A DNA stretch of 64,000 bases from Clostridium sp. 1001275B_160808_H3 (GCF_015550425.1 NZ_JADNAT010000005.1:93226-157225), one strand, 5' to 3'; positions 43,253 to 53,047 are shown, counted from the stretch's first letter. The notes: a model not told the origin generated them from the sequence alone. Numbers and translations are program-made.

Positions 43253-44191
43253 ATGAGTAAAATATCAATAATTGGAGCAGGCTCAATTGGAGCAACTACT
43301 GCCTTTGCCTTACTACAAAAGGAAGTAGCAAGAGAAATAGTTATAAATGATATTAATCAAGAAAAAGCATTAGGAGAAGTTCTTGACTTAATGCACGGTA
43401 GTTCACTAAATAGTCCTTGTAATGTTACACTAGGCTCTTTAGAGGATACCAAAGATTCAGATATAATTGTTATAACTGCTGGTGTTGCACAAAAGCCAGG
43501 AGAAACTAGACTAGATTTAGTTGATAAAAACTATAAAATATTCAAAAGCTTTGTTCCAACAATATCAAAATTAAGTCCTAATGCAATATTATTAGTTGTA
43601 TCAAATCCAGTAGATATATTAGCATACATGACTTATAAATTATCTGGATTTCCTAAGGAAAGGGTTATTGGTTCAGGTACAGTTTTAGACACAACAAGAT
43701 TAAGAAGTTTACTTGGAAAGTACTTTGGTATCGATGGAAGAATTGTTCAAGGATATGTTTTAGGAGAACATGGAGATAGTGAATTTGTTCCATGGTCATC
43801 ATTAACAATTGGAAATATTCCAATAAAAAATTTCTCAGAACAATTAAAAATAGAATGGGATGAAGCAACAGAAAAAGTTATTGCTGATGATGTTAAGAAT
43901 GCAGCTTATGAAGTTATTAATAGAAAAGGAGCTACTGCTTTTTCAGTTGCAGCAGTTTTAACAAGAATAGTGGAAGCATTCTTAAAAGATGAGAAAACTG
44001 TATTATCAGTATCTACTTTATTAGATGACTATTTAGGGGTTAACAACACATACTTAAGTGTTCCAACAATAGTAGGTAAAAATGGAGTAGAAAAAGTATT
44101 AAATATAGAATTATCAGAAGAAGAAAAAGAAAAGTTTGTTTCATCAGCTAAGATAATGAAAGAATATATTGATAGAATCGATAATAATTAA
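43253..44191 (+). CDS. ldh: L-lactate dehydrogenase
   Basis: 312 residues. Reduces pyruvate to L-lactate with NADH. Rossmann motif IIGAGSIGATTAFAL, substrate-loop GVAQKPGETRLDLV with the catalytic Arg, SNPVDILAYMTYKLSGFP, and the catalytic His in GEHGDSEFVPWS. The Arg of TRLRSLLG is the usual substrate anchor. Malate dehydrogenase is excluded by QKPGETR. It has a GAAGGAG ribosome site and a terminator after the gene. Confidence 0.94.
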   Translation: MSKISIIGAGSIGATTAFALLQKEVAREIVINDINQEKALGEVLDLMHGSSLNSPCNVTLGSLEDTKDSDIIVITAGVAQKPGETRLDLVDKNYKIFKSFVPTISKLSPNAILLVVSNPVDILAYMTYKLSGFPKERVIGSGTVLDTTRLRSLLGKYFGIDGRIVQGYVLGEHGDSEFVPWSSLTIGNIPIKNFSEQLKIEWDEATEKVIADDVKNAAYEVINRKGATAFSVAAVLTRIVEAFLKDEKTVLSVSTLLDDYLGVNNTYLSVPTIVGKNGVEKVLNIELSEEEKEKFVSSAKIMKEYIDRIDNN

Positions 44192-44203
44192 AACTTTAAT
44201 GTG

Positions 44204-44235
44204 AAGGTATGAAATTTTAATTTCATACCTTTTAA
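44204..44235 (+). terminator. ldh terminator
   Basis: AAGGTATGAAA (44204-44214) pairs with TTTCATACCTT (44221-44231). The remaining bases up to 44549 show no gene. Confidence 0.85.
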
Positions 44236-44549
44236 ATTTATATTGGGAATATAGATCGAAAAACTTTCTACTAAATTTTATAAGTGCTTAATAAATATTA
44301 TGAGTCTATAACGTAATAATAAATCTTTAAGGAATCATCTTATATTAAACATTGATATATATAATATACATATAAATTAGAAATTATTTAAAAGTGTTAA
44401 CATAGTCGACACTTTACTATTTTTATTGTAAAATATATTATTATTGGGAAAAAATAACATTAATTAAGGTTTAAAACGAAAAATTAAAGCATAGTATAGA
44501 TAGAAATTATGTTTAATTTAAATGAGTATAATGAGAGGGATACAGTAAT

Positions 44550-45944
44550 ATGAAAAAAATTAATATAAGGGAATTTTTTGAAAATAAAATAACAGGATAC
44601 ATTATTATTATATTTGCGGCAATTATATTTGTTTATTTACTTATATCAATATTTTTTACTAATCATTTATTCTTTAATACTAGTATAAATGGAATTAATT
44701 TATCATTAAAAACTTATGAAGAGGCACAGGATATACTAAAAGGCTCCATAAGTGATTATAAATTACAAATAATAGAGAGAGATGGCAAAATAGAAGAAAT
44801 ATTAGGAAAGGATATAGAGCTAAAGTTTAAGGAAAACAATAGTGGTATTAACATAAAAGAAGTACAAGCCCCATTAAAGTGGATTGTAGGATTAATTAAA
44901 AAGCAAAACTATTATATGAATGATTTAGTAATTTATAATGATGAAAAATTAAAAAATAAAATTAAAGAGTTAGACTGTTTAAATAAAGATATTATTGAAC
45001 CTAAGAATGTAGGATTCAAATATTCAAATGGTTCATATGAGTTTATTGAAGAGATTTATGGAAATAAGGTAGATGAAAATAAATTATATGAAACTATAGA
45101 AAACAGTATATTAAGAGGAGAAGCTAAATTAGATTTAAATGAGAAACTATGCTACGAAAATCCAGAGTACACAATAAACTCTGAAAAGGCAATGACAACT
45201 AAAGATACTTTAAATAAGTATGTATCAACCCAAATAACATATTTATTTGGAAATAAAAATGAAGTATTAGATGGAAATAGAATAAACGAATGGCTTAGTG
45301 TTAATGACGATTTAGAAGTAATAATAAATGAAAACTCAGTAAAAGATTATGTATTAGAGCTAAGTGCAAAGTATAACACAGTTGGAATAGCAAGAAATTT
45401 TAAATCTTCTACAGGAAAAGTTGTTGAGGTTAAAGGTGGATATTATGGGTGGAAAATTAATTATGTAGCAGAAACAAAGATGTTATTGGAAAATATAAAG
45501 CTTGGTGCAGTACTTGAAAAAGAACCAATATACACACAAAAAGGTATCAATAGAGATGCAGATGATATAGGGGATACCTATGTAGAAATCAATATAACAA
45601 GGCAGCATTTATGGTTTTATAAAGATGGTGAACTTATTACTCAAGGGGATGTGGTAACTGGAGATCCTGGGAAAGGATATTCCACTAAACTTGGAACGTA
45701 TATGCTTAATTATAAGCAAAAGGAAGCAACTTTAAGAGGTCCAAATTATGAAGCAAAAGTAATTTATTGGATGCCTTTTAATGGGAACATAGGAATTCAT
45801 GATGCAAGTTGGAGATATTCTTTTGGAGGGACAATATATAAATCAAATGGAACTCATGGTTGTGTAAATTCTCCGTCATATTTAGCAAAAACTATTTTTG
45901 ATAATATAGATGAAGGAACTCCTGTTATTTGCTATGAAGAATAG
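44550..45944 (+). CDS. L,D-transpeptidase (YkuD) with PG-binding domains
   Basis: 464 residues. A cytosolic N-terminus, one membrane segment (about 15-38), then peptidoglycan-binding-type domains (about 45-330; SINGINLSLKTYEEAQDIL, GFKYSNGSYEFIEE), and a C-terminal YkuD domain (about 345-464). The YkuD part starts YVEINITRQHLWFYKDGELI and ends with the catalytic IGIHDASW and SNGTHGCVNSP, including His and nucleophile Cys. It makes 3-3 cross-links in peptidoglycan or attaches wall proteins. Monocistronic. Confidence 0.92.
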   Translation: MKKINIREFFENKITGYIIIIFAAIIFVYLLISIFFTNHLFFNTSINGINLSLKTYEEAQDILKGSISDYKLQIIERDGKIEEILGKDIELKFKENNSGINIKEVQAPLKWIVGLIKKQNYYMNDLVIYNDEKLKNKIKELDCLNKDIIEPKNVGFKYSNGSYEFIEEIYGNKVDENKLYETIENSILRGEAKLDLNEKLCYENPEYTINSEKAMTTKDTLNKYVSTQITYLFGNKNEVLDGNRINEWLSVNDDLEVIINENSVKDYVLELSAKYNTVGIARNFKSSTGKVVEVKGGYYGWKINYVAETKMLLENIKLGAVLEKEPIYTQKGINRDADDIGDTYVEINITRQHLWFYKDGELITQGDVVTGDPGKGYSTKLGTYMLNYKQKEATLRGPNYEAKVIYWMPFNGNIGIHDASWRYSFGGTIYKSNGTHGCVNSPSYLAKTIFDNIDEGTPVICYEE

Positions 45945-45966
45945 AAATATTAAAGTAAAAGAATTT

Positions 45967-46007
45967 AAGGTTAGATATGTGTTTTAGACACTAATCTAGC
46001 CTTTTTA
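45967..46007 (+). terminator. Terminator of the L,D-transpeptidase gene
   Basis: AAGGTTAGAT (45967-45976) pairs with AATCTAGCCTT (45993-46003) with minor mismatch, then T5. Confidence 0.75.
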
Positions 46008-46154
46008 CTTTAAAAAAATAATAATAGATTTACTTTAAGAATGACCTTTTTATAGTAGAAATATATAAAAAATTAAATACTTTATATGATATAATTAGTT
46101 TAATTATTATAAGGATTAAGGATTTAACTATGGCTTTAAAGGAGGTCATTTTAT

Positions 46155-47078
46155 ATGGCGAAAAGAAGGGTAACATTAAAAGATATTGCAAGAGAAGCAG
46201 GTGTATCTGCAGCAACAGTATCATATGTTCTTAATTATTCAGAAAAAGAAAAGATTAGCCATGAAACAAGATTAAAAGTTTTTGATATAGCGAAAAAATT
46301 AAACTATGTTCCCAACATGGCAGCTAAATCTTTAGCAAGTAAAAGAAGTTATTTAGTTGGAATCATAATAAATTTAGGTGAAAAAAATCTAAAGAGTAAA
46401 TTATATGAGTACTATGATTTAACTAATGAAATTCAAAAAGAAGTTTATAAGCTTGGATATGATGTAGTGTTTTTAGCTACTAAAGAACCAAATAAAGATA
46501 TACAAGTTGGACAAAAAAGATCTTTAGATGCTGTATTTGTTATTGATATGGATAAAAGTAAACTAAAATATCTCACAAGTAATTTTTATGTACCAGTAAT
46601 ATTTATTGATGGATATTTAGAAGATCCGATATTTTGCAAGATATTAAGTGATTATAATGAGTTGTTTAATATATTAGAAAAAAAATCAGAGATTAAAAAA
46701 GATTCCTATATTATTATGGAAGATTACTCAAATGAAAACTTAAGAGAAATTGTAAATGAAAGATTCCCAAAAGAAAATATATTTGTAAATAAACATGATA
46801 GTGATTTAATTGGATTTTTAGAAAAGCATAAGAATAAAAGAGGCGTAGTTTTAGGGGAGATATTAGGAATGCAAGTAGAAAAATATGTAGATACTAAAGA
46901 TATAATAGTTATTATTGGATCAGAAGAATCAAATTTATTATTTTCTCATACAAAAACAATTTCTATGAGTAATAAAGAAAAAGCAAAAAAATCAGTTGAA
47001 CTCATGCAAAAATTAATTAATTTAGATGAAGAGGAAATTATAAATACTACATATATAAAACCAATTTTTAAATATTAG
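46155..47078 (+). CDS. LacI-family regulator of the maltodextrin genes (MalR-like)
   Basis: 307 residues. The N-terminal helix-turn-helix VTLKDIAREAGVSAATVSYVLN with hinge AAKSLASKRSYLVGII is the LacI signature. The ligand-binding part is somewhat short (family about 330). It is followed by a terminator and then the MalEFG-type genes, whose promoter is overlapped by ACTTA-AACGAA-TAAGT, a plausible operator. It likely represses them and is relieved by maltose or maltodextrin. Ribosome site AAAGGAGGT. Confidence 0.85.
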   Translation: MAKRRVTLKDIAREAGVSAATVSYVLNYSEKEKISHETRLKVFDIAKKLNYVPNMAAKSLASKRSYLVGIIINLGEKNLKSKLYEYYDLTNEIQKEVYKLGYDVVFLATKEPNKDIQVGQKRSLDAVFVIDMDKSKLKYLTSNFYVPVIFIDGYLEDPIFCKILSDYNELFNILEKKSEIKKDSYIIMEDYSNENLREIVNERFPKENIFVNKHDSDLIGFLEKHKNKRGVVLGEILGMQVEKYVDTKDIIVIIGSEESNLLFSHTKTISMSNKEKAKKSVELMQKLINLDEEEIINTTYIKPIFKY

Positions 47079-47085
47079 AAATAAT

Positions 47086-47120
47086 AAAAATGTGAGTTTG
47101 CACAAAGTTCACATTTTTTT
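47086..47120 (+). terminator. Terminator of the LacI-family gene
   Basis: AAAAATGTGA (47086-47095) pairs with TCACATTTTT (47109-47118), followed by more T. Confidence 0.8.
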
Positions 47121-47305
47121 ATTTTTTTACTGATTTTAGAGATAAGTTAACATGATGCTTAACAAATATAAGGAAGATATCATAGGAGTGCAATATCAAA
47201 GTGTTTTAAATAAAATATTTTTACTTAACAAAAAGCTTTTAGAAATTTACTTAAATTTAGATGAAAATTTGAATTGTACATATGTATGAAAGTTCTTGAA
47301 TGTAA

Positions 47306-47356
47306 TTGACTACAAAAGGATATATTGTTATACTCAGGTTACTTAAACGAATAAGT
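47306..47356 (+). promoter_or_regulatory. Promoter and operator of the maltodextrin operon
   Basis: TTGACT (47306-47311), 17 bases, TATACT (47329-47334). The inverted repeat ACTTA-AACGAA-TAAGT (47341-47356) covers the start site. Its central CG fits LacI-family operators. Confidence 0.7.
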
Positions 47357-47378
47357 TAAACAGAAAGAAGGAGTGGAA

Positions 47379-48716
47379 ATGAAAAGAAAAAAGGCGCTTT
47401 TATTATCGTGCTTAGTATGGGGAAGTGGTCAGTTTTTTGTCTGTAAACAACGGATAAAAGGATTACTGTTTTTTATGATGCAAGCTATACTTATAGCTAT
47501 TGAATTGTTAAGTGGTTATTGGATTGAATATCTTTTAGGCTATATTAAAAATTTTCAAATTAGATTGCATGGAGGTTTTTTTACTAAAGGAATTTGGGGA
47601 CTAATAACTTTAGGAGAAAAAGTAGGAGTAAAAAATGGAGATCATTCAACCCTTTTATTAATAAATGGAATAATTTCAGTTATATTGATTTTTATTTTTG
47701 CAGTTATTTATTTTTTAAATGCAAAAGATGCATATGAAACTGGAAAAAAGATTGATGAAACAGGAATATATATAAGTTCAAAAGATTATGGTAAGAAAAT
47801 ATTTGAAAAAAAGTTTCCTTATATAATTCTTAGTCCTATAGCTGTAGCATTTATTTTTGTAGTAGTTATGCCAATTATATTTTCAATATTAACAGCATTT
47901 TTAAATTATAATAGAGATCATCTTCCACCAGGAAATTTAATAGATTGGGTTGGTTTTGATAATTTTATTAAGTTATTTAGAGTGCCAGTTTGGTCTAATA
48001 CATTTTTTCATGTTTTAATTTGGACTATAGTTTGGGCCTTTACGGCAACGTTTTCAACGTATTTTTTAGGAATGCTACAAGCAATAATATTAAATCATAA
48101 GTCTATTAAATTCAAAAAAATTTTTAGAACAGTTTTAATTTTGCCTTGGGCAATTCCTCAAATAATATCACTTATGGTATTTAGGAATTTATTAAATGGA
48201 CAATTTGGACCTATAAATCAATTTTTGTTAGATATTGGGCTTATATCTGAAAGGATACCTTTTTTAACAGATCCAATAATTGCAAAGATAACTGTTATAG
48301 TAGTAAACCTTTGGCTTGGATTCCCCATGTTTATGGTTATGATGCTTGGAGTATTTGCAAATTTAGATGAAAGTTTATATGAAGCAGCAGCTATAGATGG
48401 AGCAAGTAAATTTCAAATATTTAAACATATTACCTTGCCATTAGTTATGCTTGCTACAGCACCACCACTTGTTATGAATTTAGCTTCAAATTTTAATAAC
48501 TTTGGCTCTATTTATTTCCTAACACAGGGTGGACCAGCGAATACTTCATATCAATTTGCTGGAGATACAGATATTTTAATTTCATGGATATATAAATTAA
48601 CACTTGACCAGCAAATGTATAATATGGCAGCAGTTATGAGTGTGTTGATTTTTATCATAATTGGTGGATTCTCTTTCTGGCAATTTAAAAACACTACGTC
48701 ATTTAAGGAGGTTTAA
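47379..48716 (+). CDS. Maltodextrin ABC transporter permease, MalF type
   Basis: 445 residues from ATG at 47379 (AAGGAG five bases before; GTG at 47373 is in frame). Besides six core helices it has an N-terminal extension with about three more segments, as in Gram-positive MdxF/MalF. The EAA loop is EAAAIDGASKFQIFKHITLPL. First gene of malF-malG-malE-GH13. No ATPase gene is present, so it should use a shared MsmX/MalK-type ATPase encoded elsewhere. Confidence 0.9.
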   Translation: MKRKKALLLSCLVWGSGQFFVCKQRIKGLLFFMMQAILIAIELLSGYWIEYLLGYIKNFQIRLHGGFFTKGIWGLITLGEKVGVKNGDHSTLLLINGIISVILIFIFAVIYFLNAKDAYETGKKIDETGIYISSKDYGKKIFEKKFPYIILSPIAVAFIFVVVMPIIFSILTAFLNYNRDHLPPGNLIDWVGFDNFIKLFRVPVWSNTFFHVLIWTIVWAFTATFSTYFLGMLQAIILNHKSIKFKKIFRTVLILPWAIPQIISLMVFRNLLNGQFGPINQFLLDIGLISERIPFLTDPIIAKITVIVVNLWLGFPMFMVMMLGVFANLDESLYEAAAIDGASKFQIFKHITLPLVMLATAPPLVMNLASNFNNFGSIYFLTQGGPANTSYQFAGDTDILISWIYKLTLDQQMYNMAAVMSVLIFIIIGGFSFWQFKNTTSFKEV

Positions 48717-48721
48717 GAAAA

Positions 48722-49546
48722 ATGAGAAAAAAAATAACATCGATATTATTGCATCTTGAACTTATTTTAATGTCTATAATAGTGTTGGTTCCAGTAATTT
48801 GGATTGTGATGTCATCTTTTAATAAAGGGGCTGGATTATCATCTGCAACATTAATTCCGAAAGAATTAAGCTTAGAAAATTATAAAAATTTATTCACTCA
48901 AACTAATTATCCAGTTTGGTTCTTTAATACATTAAAAATTGCAATAGCAAATACAGTTTGTTCAGTTACTTTGATAATGATTACGGCATGGATTATGTCT
49001 AGATTTAAATTTAAAGGAAAAAAGACAAGCCTTATGACAATATTAATAGTATCAATGTTTCCAACATTCTTATCTATGACAGCAATATACACTTTGTTTT
49101 TAACTTTAGGATTAGTCGGAAAGCCAATATCATTGATAATTATTTATGCAGTAGGGGCTATTCCTTACAATACTTGGCTAGTTAAAGGATATCTAGATGG
49201 AATACCAATGTCTATAGATGAAGCAGCATATATTGATGGCTGCAGTAGATTTAGATCTTTCTTTAAAATAATACTTCCTATGGCAAGGCCTATAATAACT
49301 TATTGTGCAGTTTCACAATTTATGATGCCTTGGATGGATTACGTTTTACCAAATATATTACTTTCAAGTGATAAGAGTAGGACACTTGCTGTAGGATTAT
49401 TTTCTATGATAGTTGGTAAAGAAAGTTCACACTTTACAATGTTTGCAGCTGGTTCAGTTTTAGTTGCTATTCCAATTACTATCCTATATATGATTTTCCA
49501 AAAATATTTAGTTCAGGGCATTGCCTCAGGAGCTGACAAAGGTTAA
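48722..49546 (+). CDS. Maltodextrin ABC transporter permease, MalG type
   Basis: 274 residues, six membrane segments, EAA loop DEAAYIDGCSRFRSFFKIIL. Its ribosome site AAGGAGG overlaps the end of the preceding permease gene. Together they form the channel of a maltose/maltodextrin importer. Confidence 0.92.
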   Translation: MRKKITSILLHLELILMSIIVLVPVIWIVMSSFNKGAGLSSATLIPKELSLENYKNLFTQTNYPVWFFNTLKIAIANTVCSVTLIMITAWIMSRFKFKGKKTSLMTILIVSMFPTFLSMTAIYTLFLTLGLVGKPISLIIIYAVGAIPYNTWLVKGYLDGIPMSIDEAAYIDGCSRFRSFFKIILPMARPIITYCAVSQFMMPWMDYVLPNILLSSDKSRTLAVGLFSMIVGKESSHFTMFAAGSVLVAIPITILYMIFQKYLVQGIASGADKG

Positions 49547-49582
49547 TAAAAAATAATTAAATATAAAATGGAGGAATTTATT

Positions 49583-50863
49583 ATGAAGAGTATATCAAAA
49601 AAATTATCAGCATTAGTATTAATGAGTACGATGCTATTTTCACTAGCAGGTTGTAAAGATGTTTCAAAATTAGAGGAAGGAGAAAGTAATGAATCAGTTA
49701 GTTCATCAGAAGAAATGAAACCAGAAGATGGGGCAGAACTTCTTTTTTGGACAAACGATATAGAATATGGAAAAGATGTAGCATCTTCTTTTGAAACAAA
49801 GTATGGAGTAAAAGTAAACGTTGAGCAAATAGGTCTTGATGGTATGGGAAAAATTATGCTAGATGGTCCAGCAGGAAAGGGAGCAGATATATTTATTGCG
49901 CCTCATGATGCTATGAATACTGGAAGAACAGCAGGAATATTTGCAGAATTAGATGAAAGTATTGTAAAAGATTTAGAAAAAGAATTGAATCCAGTAGCTG
50001 TTAAGGCAGCCATGTATGATGGAAAAATGTATGGAGTTCCTTATTCAGTTGAAACAACAGCTCTTTTATACAATAAAGATTTAGTAAAAGGAGAACCAGC
50101 TAAGGAGTTTGAACAAATAGTTAAGGAAGCTAAGGAATTTAATAATAGTTCAGAAAATAAATTCTGGTTTTTAACTATAGCTAATAATGGATATAATGCG
50201 TACCCATTTTTAGGTGCAGATGGATTCCAATTGTTTGGAAATGATGGTAATGATGATGATAATCCTGGTTTTAATACAAAAGCTTTTGAAAATGGACTTG
50301 CTAATGTAGCAGCTTTAAAAGAAATAATTCCAATGAAATCAGAAGATTTAAAGACAAATGCAGAAACATTTATAGATGAAAACTTTATTAATGGTAAAAC
50401 AGCTTATTACCCAAGTGGTCCATGGGCTATAAAGAAAATGAAAGATGCAGGAGTAAATTTTGGTGTAACAACACTTCCAACTATTAATGGAAAATCTATG
50501 AAAGCTTTTGGTGGAGTTCAAAATGCTCACGTATCAGCTTATTCTAAATATCCAAAAGCGGCCCAATTGTTTGCAAAGTTCTTAGCATCTAAAGAAGGTG
50601 CTGAAATTCTATATAGCAAAGCTAGTAAGGTTACTTCAAGAGCAGATATATCAGATGTGAAGGGTCTTGCAGAAGATAAAGATTTAAGCGTATTCGTTGA
50701 ACAATTTAAGAATGCAGTTCCAATGCCAGCTTCAAAAAGAATATCATATTATTGGACAATATCAGATGGATTATTAAGTGCAGTATTTGATGGTGCATTA
50801 ACACCTGAAGATGGAGCTAAGAAGGCACAAGCAGACTTTGAAGCACTTGTACAAAGTGAATAA
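49583..50863 (+). CDS. Maltodextrin-binding lipoprotein, MalE type
   Basis: 426 residues from ATG at 49583 with GGAGG before it; an upstream in-frame ATG at 49568 is too early. Lipobox FSLAGC, Cys at about 24. It contains the extracellular sugar-binding fold of family 1: GAELLFWTNDIEYGKDVASSF in parts, YGVPYSVETTALLYNKDL, GPWAIKKMKDAGVNFGVTTLP. It captures maltodextrins and hands them to the permeases. A hairpin follows before the GH13 gene. Confidence 0.92.
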   Translation: MKSISKKLSALVLMSTMLFSLAGCKDVSKLEEGESNESVSSSEEMKPEDGAELLFWTNDIEYGKDVASSFETKYGVKVNVEQIGLDGMGKIMLDGPAGKGADIFIAPHDAMNTGRTAGIFAELDESIVKDLEKELNPVAVKAAMYDGKMYGVPYSVETTALLYNKDLVKGEPAKEFEQIVKEAKEFNNSSENKFWFLTIANNGYNAYPFLGADGFQLFGNDGNDDDNPGFNTKAFENGLANVAALKEIIPMKSEDLKTNAETFIDENFINGKTAYYPSGPWAIKKMKDAGVNFGVTTLPTINGKSMKAFGGVQNAHVSAYSKYPKAAQLFAKFLASKEGAEILYSKASKVTSRADISDVKGLAEDKDLSVFVEQFKNAVPMPASKRISYYWTISDGLLSAVFDGALTPEDGAKKAQADFEALVQSE

Positions 50864-50872
50864 ATAATTTAA

Positions 50873-50938
50873 TGAGCTGTCGCAAATAGCAATTTAATGA
50901 AAAGTGGAAGAAGTAAAAGTTAAATTGTGCGACAGCTA
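50873..50938 (+). promoter_or_regulatory. Intercistronic hairpin between malE and the GH13 gene
   Basis: AGCTGTCGCA (50875-50884) pairs with TGCGACAGCT (50928-50937), extended by CAATTTAA/TTAAATTG (50890-50897 with 50920-50927). There is no U-tract. This likely protects upstream malE mRNA or lowers expression of the last gene. Confidence 0.6.
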
Positions 50939-50979
50939 AATTTATAAAACTGAGATATAGAAATAAAGGAGAAAATATT

Positions 50980-52830
50980 ATGAATTTAGCTGCAGTTATA
51001 CATGAATCAAAAAGTTCACTATCATATGCTTATGATAAAGATACATTACATGTAAGGATTAAAACAGCAAAGGATGATGTTACGAAAGTTACATTAATTG
51101 CACTTGAGCCATTTAATTGGGCTCCTAAAAAGGATGATCCAACGATATATGAGTTTAGATATGATGAAGTTCAATATATAAATATGGAAAAGGAATATAC
51201 TACTGATTTATATGATTGTTGGTTTGCGGAAGTAAAGAATTTTCCATGGCTTAGAATAAAGTATTGCTTTATATTGGAGACCTCTACTGAAAAGTACGTA
51301 GTTGGGTGCAGAGATATAATAAAATATAATGAAAATGAAAAAGCTCTAGATAATTTAAGAAATTACTACAACTTCCCTTACATTAATGAAGAAGATATAT
51401 ATTCTTCACCAGAGTGGGTTAAAGATACTGTTTGGTATCAAATTTTCCCTGAAAGATTTCATAATAGTTCAACTATCAATAAGAAAGATATTTTGCCTTG
51501 GGGAAGCGATGATATAGATGGATATAGTAAAAAATTTGGAGGAGATCTTCAAGGAGTAATTGAAAAGTTAGATTATATAAAGGAATGTGGTTTTACAGGA
51601 ATATATTTTACTCCAATTTTTGAATCACCTAGCTCACACAAATATGATACTACGGATTACTTGAAGATAGATCCTGAATTTGGGAATAATGAAACATTCA
51701 AATTATTAGTTGAAGAAGCACATAAAAGAGGAATGAAAATAATGATTGATGCAGTATTTAATCATTGTGGTTTTTTACATCCATTTTGGCAAGATGTAGT
51801 AAAAAATGGAGTGAACTCAAAGTATTATGAGTGCTTTTATGTTTTAGACGAAAACAAACCTATTGTTCAGGGAGATTTAACAAATGGACTTCCAAAAGAT
51901 TGTTTAAAGGAAGATTTAAATTACAGAACCTTTGCCTTTACACAAATTATGCCTAAGTGGAATTTATCAAGTGAAATTGCAAGAAATTATCTTTTAGATG
52001 TAACTAGGTACTGGACTGAAGAATATAAAATAGATGGATGGAGATTAGATGTATCTAATGAGGTTTCCCATGACTTTTGGAGAGAGTTCCGAAAAGTTGT
52101 AAAAGATATAAATCCAGAAGTATATATATTAGGTGAAAATTGGGATAATTCATATCCATGGCTTAAAGGAGATCAGCTTGATGCTGTGATGAATTATGAA
52201 TTTACTAGCTCTATATGGAGTTATTTTGGAAAAGGCGAAGAAAATAGCCCTAAATATAACTCTAGTCAATTTAAAAATGCAATTAATAATTTACTGTTCA
52301 TGTACCCTAAAAATGTTTCTGAAAATATGTTTAACTTATTGGATAGTCATGATACTTCCAGAATACTTACATTATGCTATGATAATGTAGAAATATTAAA
52401 GTTAGCATATGTATTTCAAATGACTTTTTCTGGAGCACCAAGTATTTATTATGGTAGCGAAGTTGGAATGGCTGGAGGAACAAATAGTAATCGTAGGTGT
52501 ATGATTTGGGAAGAAGACAAACAAGATAAAAATCTTCTTGAAACTATAAAAAAATTAATAATCCTAAGAGGGAAATATAAATCTTTTAAATCTGTTGATT
52601 TAGAATGGCTATATGTAGATGATGATAAGAATTGCATAATATATAAAAAGGAAAGTATGGATGAAAAATTATTTATCATTATTAATAACTCAAGTAATGA
52701 TGTTGACATAATCTTACCTGATGAAATGAAATTTAATAGATATAATGATATTTATGAAGATGTAAATATAGATCTTAAAGAAGAAATATCGTTAAAGTCT
52801 TATAGTTTTAGGATCCTATTGAATATTTAA
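50980..52830 (+). CDS. GH13 alpha-glycosidase (neopullulanase/cyclomaltodextrinase type)
   Basis: 616 residues with no signal peptide, so cytosolic. An N-terminal CBM34-like domain (about 1-130) is followed by the GH13 barrel. Conserved regions are DAVFNHCG, DGWRLDVSNEV (nucleophile Asp), ILGENWD (acid/base Glu) and LLDSHDTSRI (third Asp). VWYQIFPERFHN is typical of subfamily 20. It would hydrolyse imported maltodextrins or cyclodextrins to maltose and glucose. Last gene of the mal operon. Confidence 0.9.
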   Translation: MNLAAVIHESKSSLSYAYDKDTLHVRIKTAKDDVTKVTLIALEPFNWAPKKDDPTIYEFRYDEVQYINMEKEYTTDLYDCWFAEVKNFPWLRIKYCFILETSTEKYVVGCRDIIKYNENEKALDNLRNYYNFPYINEEDIYSSPEWVKDTVWYQIFPERFHNSSTINKKDILPWGSDDIDGYSKKFGGDLQGVIEKLDYIKECGFTGIYFTPIFESPSSHKYDTTDYLKIDPEFGNNETFKLLVEEAHKRGMKIMIDAVFNHCGFLHPFWQDVVKNGVNSKYYECFYVLDENKPIVQGDLTNGLPKDCLKEDLNYRTFAFTQIMPKWNLSSEIARNYLLDVTRYWTEEYKIDGWRLDVSNEVSHDFWREFRKVVKDINPEVYILGENWDNSYPWLKGDQLDAVMNYEFTSSIWSYFGKGEENSPKYNSSQFKNAINNLLFMYPKNVSENMFNLLDSHDTSRILTLCYDNVEILKLAYVFQMTFSGAPSIYYGSEVGMAGGTNSNRRCMIWEEDKQDKNLLETIKKLIILRGKYKSFKSVDLEWLYVDDDKNCIIYKKESMDEKLFIIINNSSNDVDIILPDEMKFNRYNDIYEDVNIDLKEEISLKSYSFRILLNI

Positions 52831-52906
52831 TTTAAAATTATATAATATATGATTTAAAATTAGATATCTCTATTTAAAATTATTTAAAATAAGTATATTA
52901 GCAAAT

Positions 52907-52941
52907 AAAAAGGAAAGTTATAATACAAACTTTCCTTTTTT
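52907..52941 (+). terminator. Terminator of the maltodextrin operon
   Basis: AAAAAGGAAAGTT (52907-52919) pairs with AACTTTCCTTTTT (52928-52940) and a T-run. Confidence 0.88.
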
Positions 52942-53008
52942 AGTGTAAATAATAGGCAAAGATCTCCATTTGAGTTCAAAAATATTTTTAATCAAGTAAA
53001 ATCAATGG

Positions 53009-53047
53009 TTTATAAAGGGTCTCACGTTTCGTGAGATCCTTTATAAA
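53009..53047. repeat. Dispersed CGAAACG-type hairpin, isolated copy
   Basis: TTTATAAAGGGTCTCACG (53009-53026), loop TTT, CGTGAGATCCTTTATAAA (53030-53047): an 18-bp stem with one G-T pair. Read on the minus strand the core is CACGAAACGTG, as in the hairpins at 1911 and 12472. It has no following T-run and lies between a terminator and the next promoter. Nothing else is visible in 52942-53249. Confidence 0.65.

Noticed and set aside
44395..44420. AGTGT...ACACT inverted repeat before the L,D-transpeptidase gene as an operator
   Set aside because: Only five base pairs with an 11-base gap, and no matching regulator nearby. Too weak to support.
46030..46224. 64-codon minus-strand ORF before the LacI gene
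   Set aside because: Crosses the LacI start region with no ribosome site. The composition is that of antisense AT-rich DNA.
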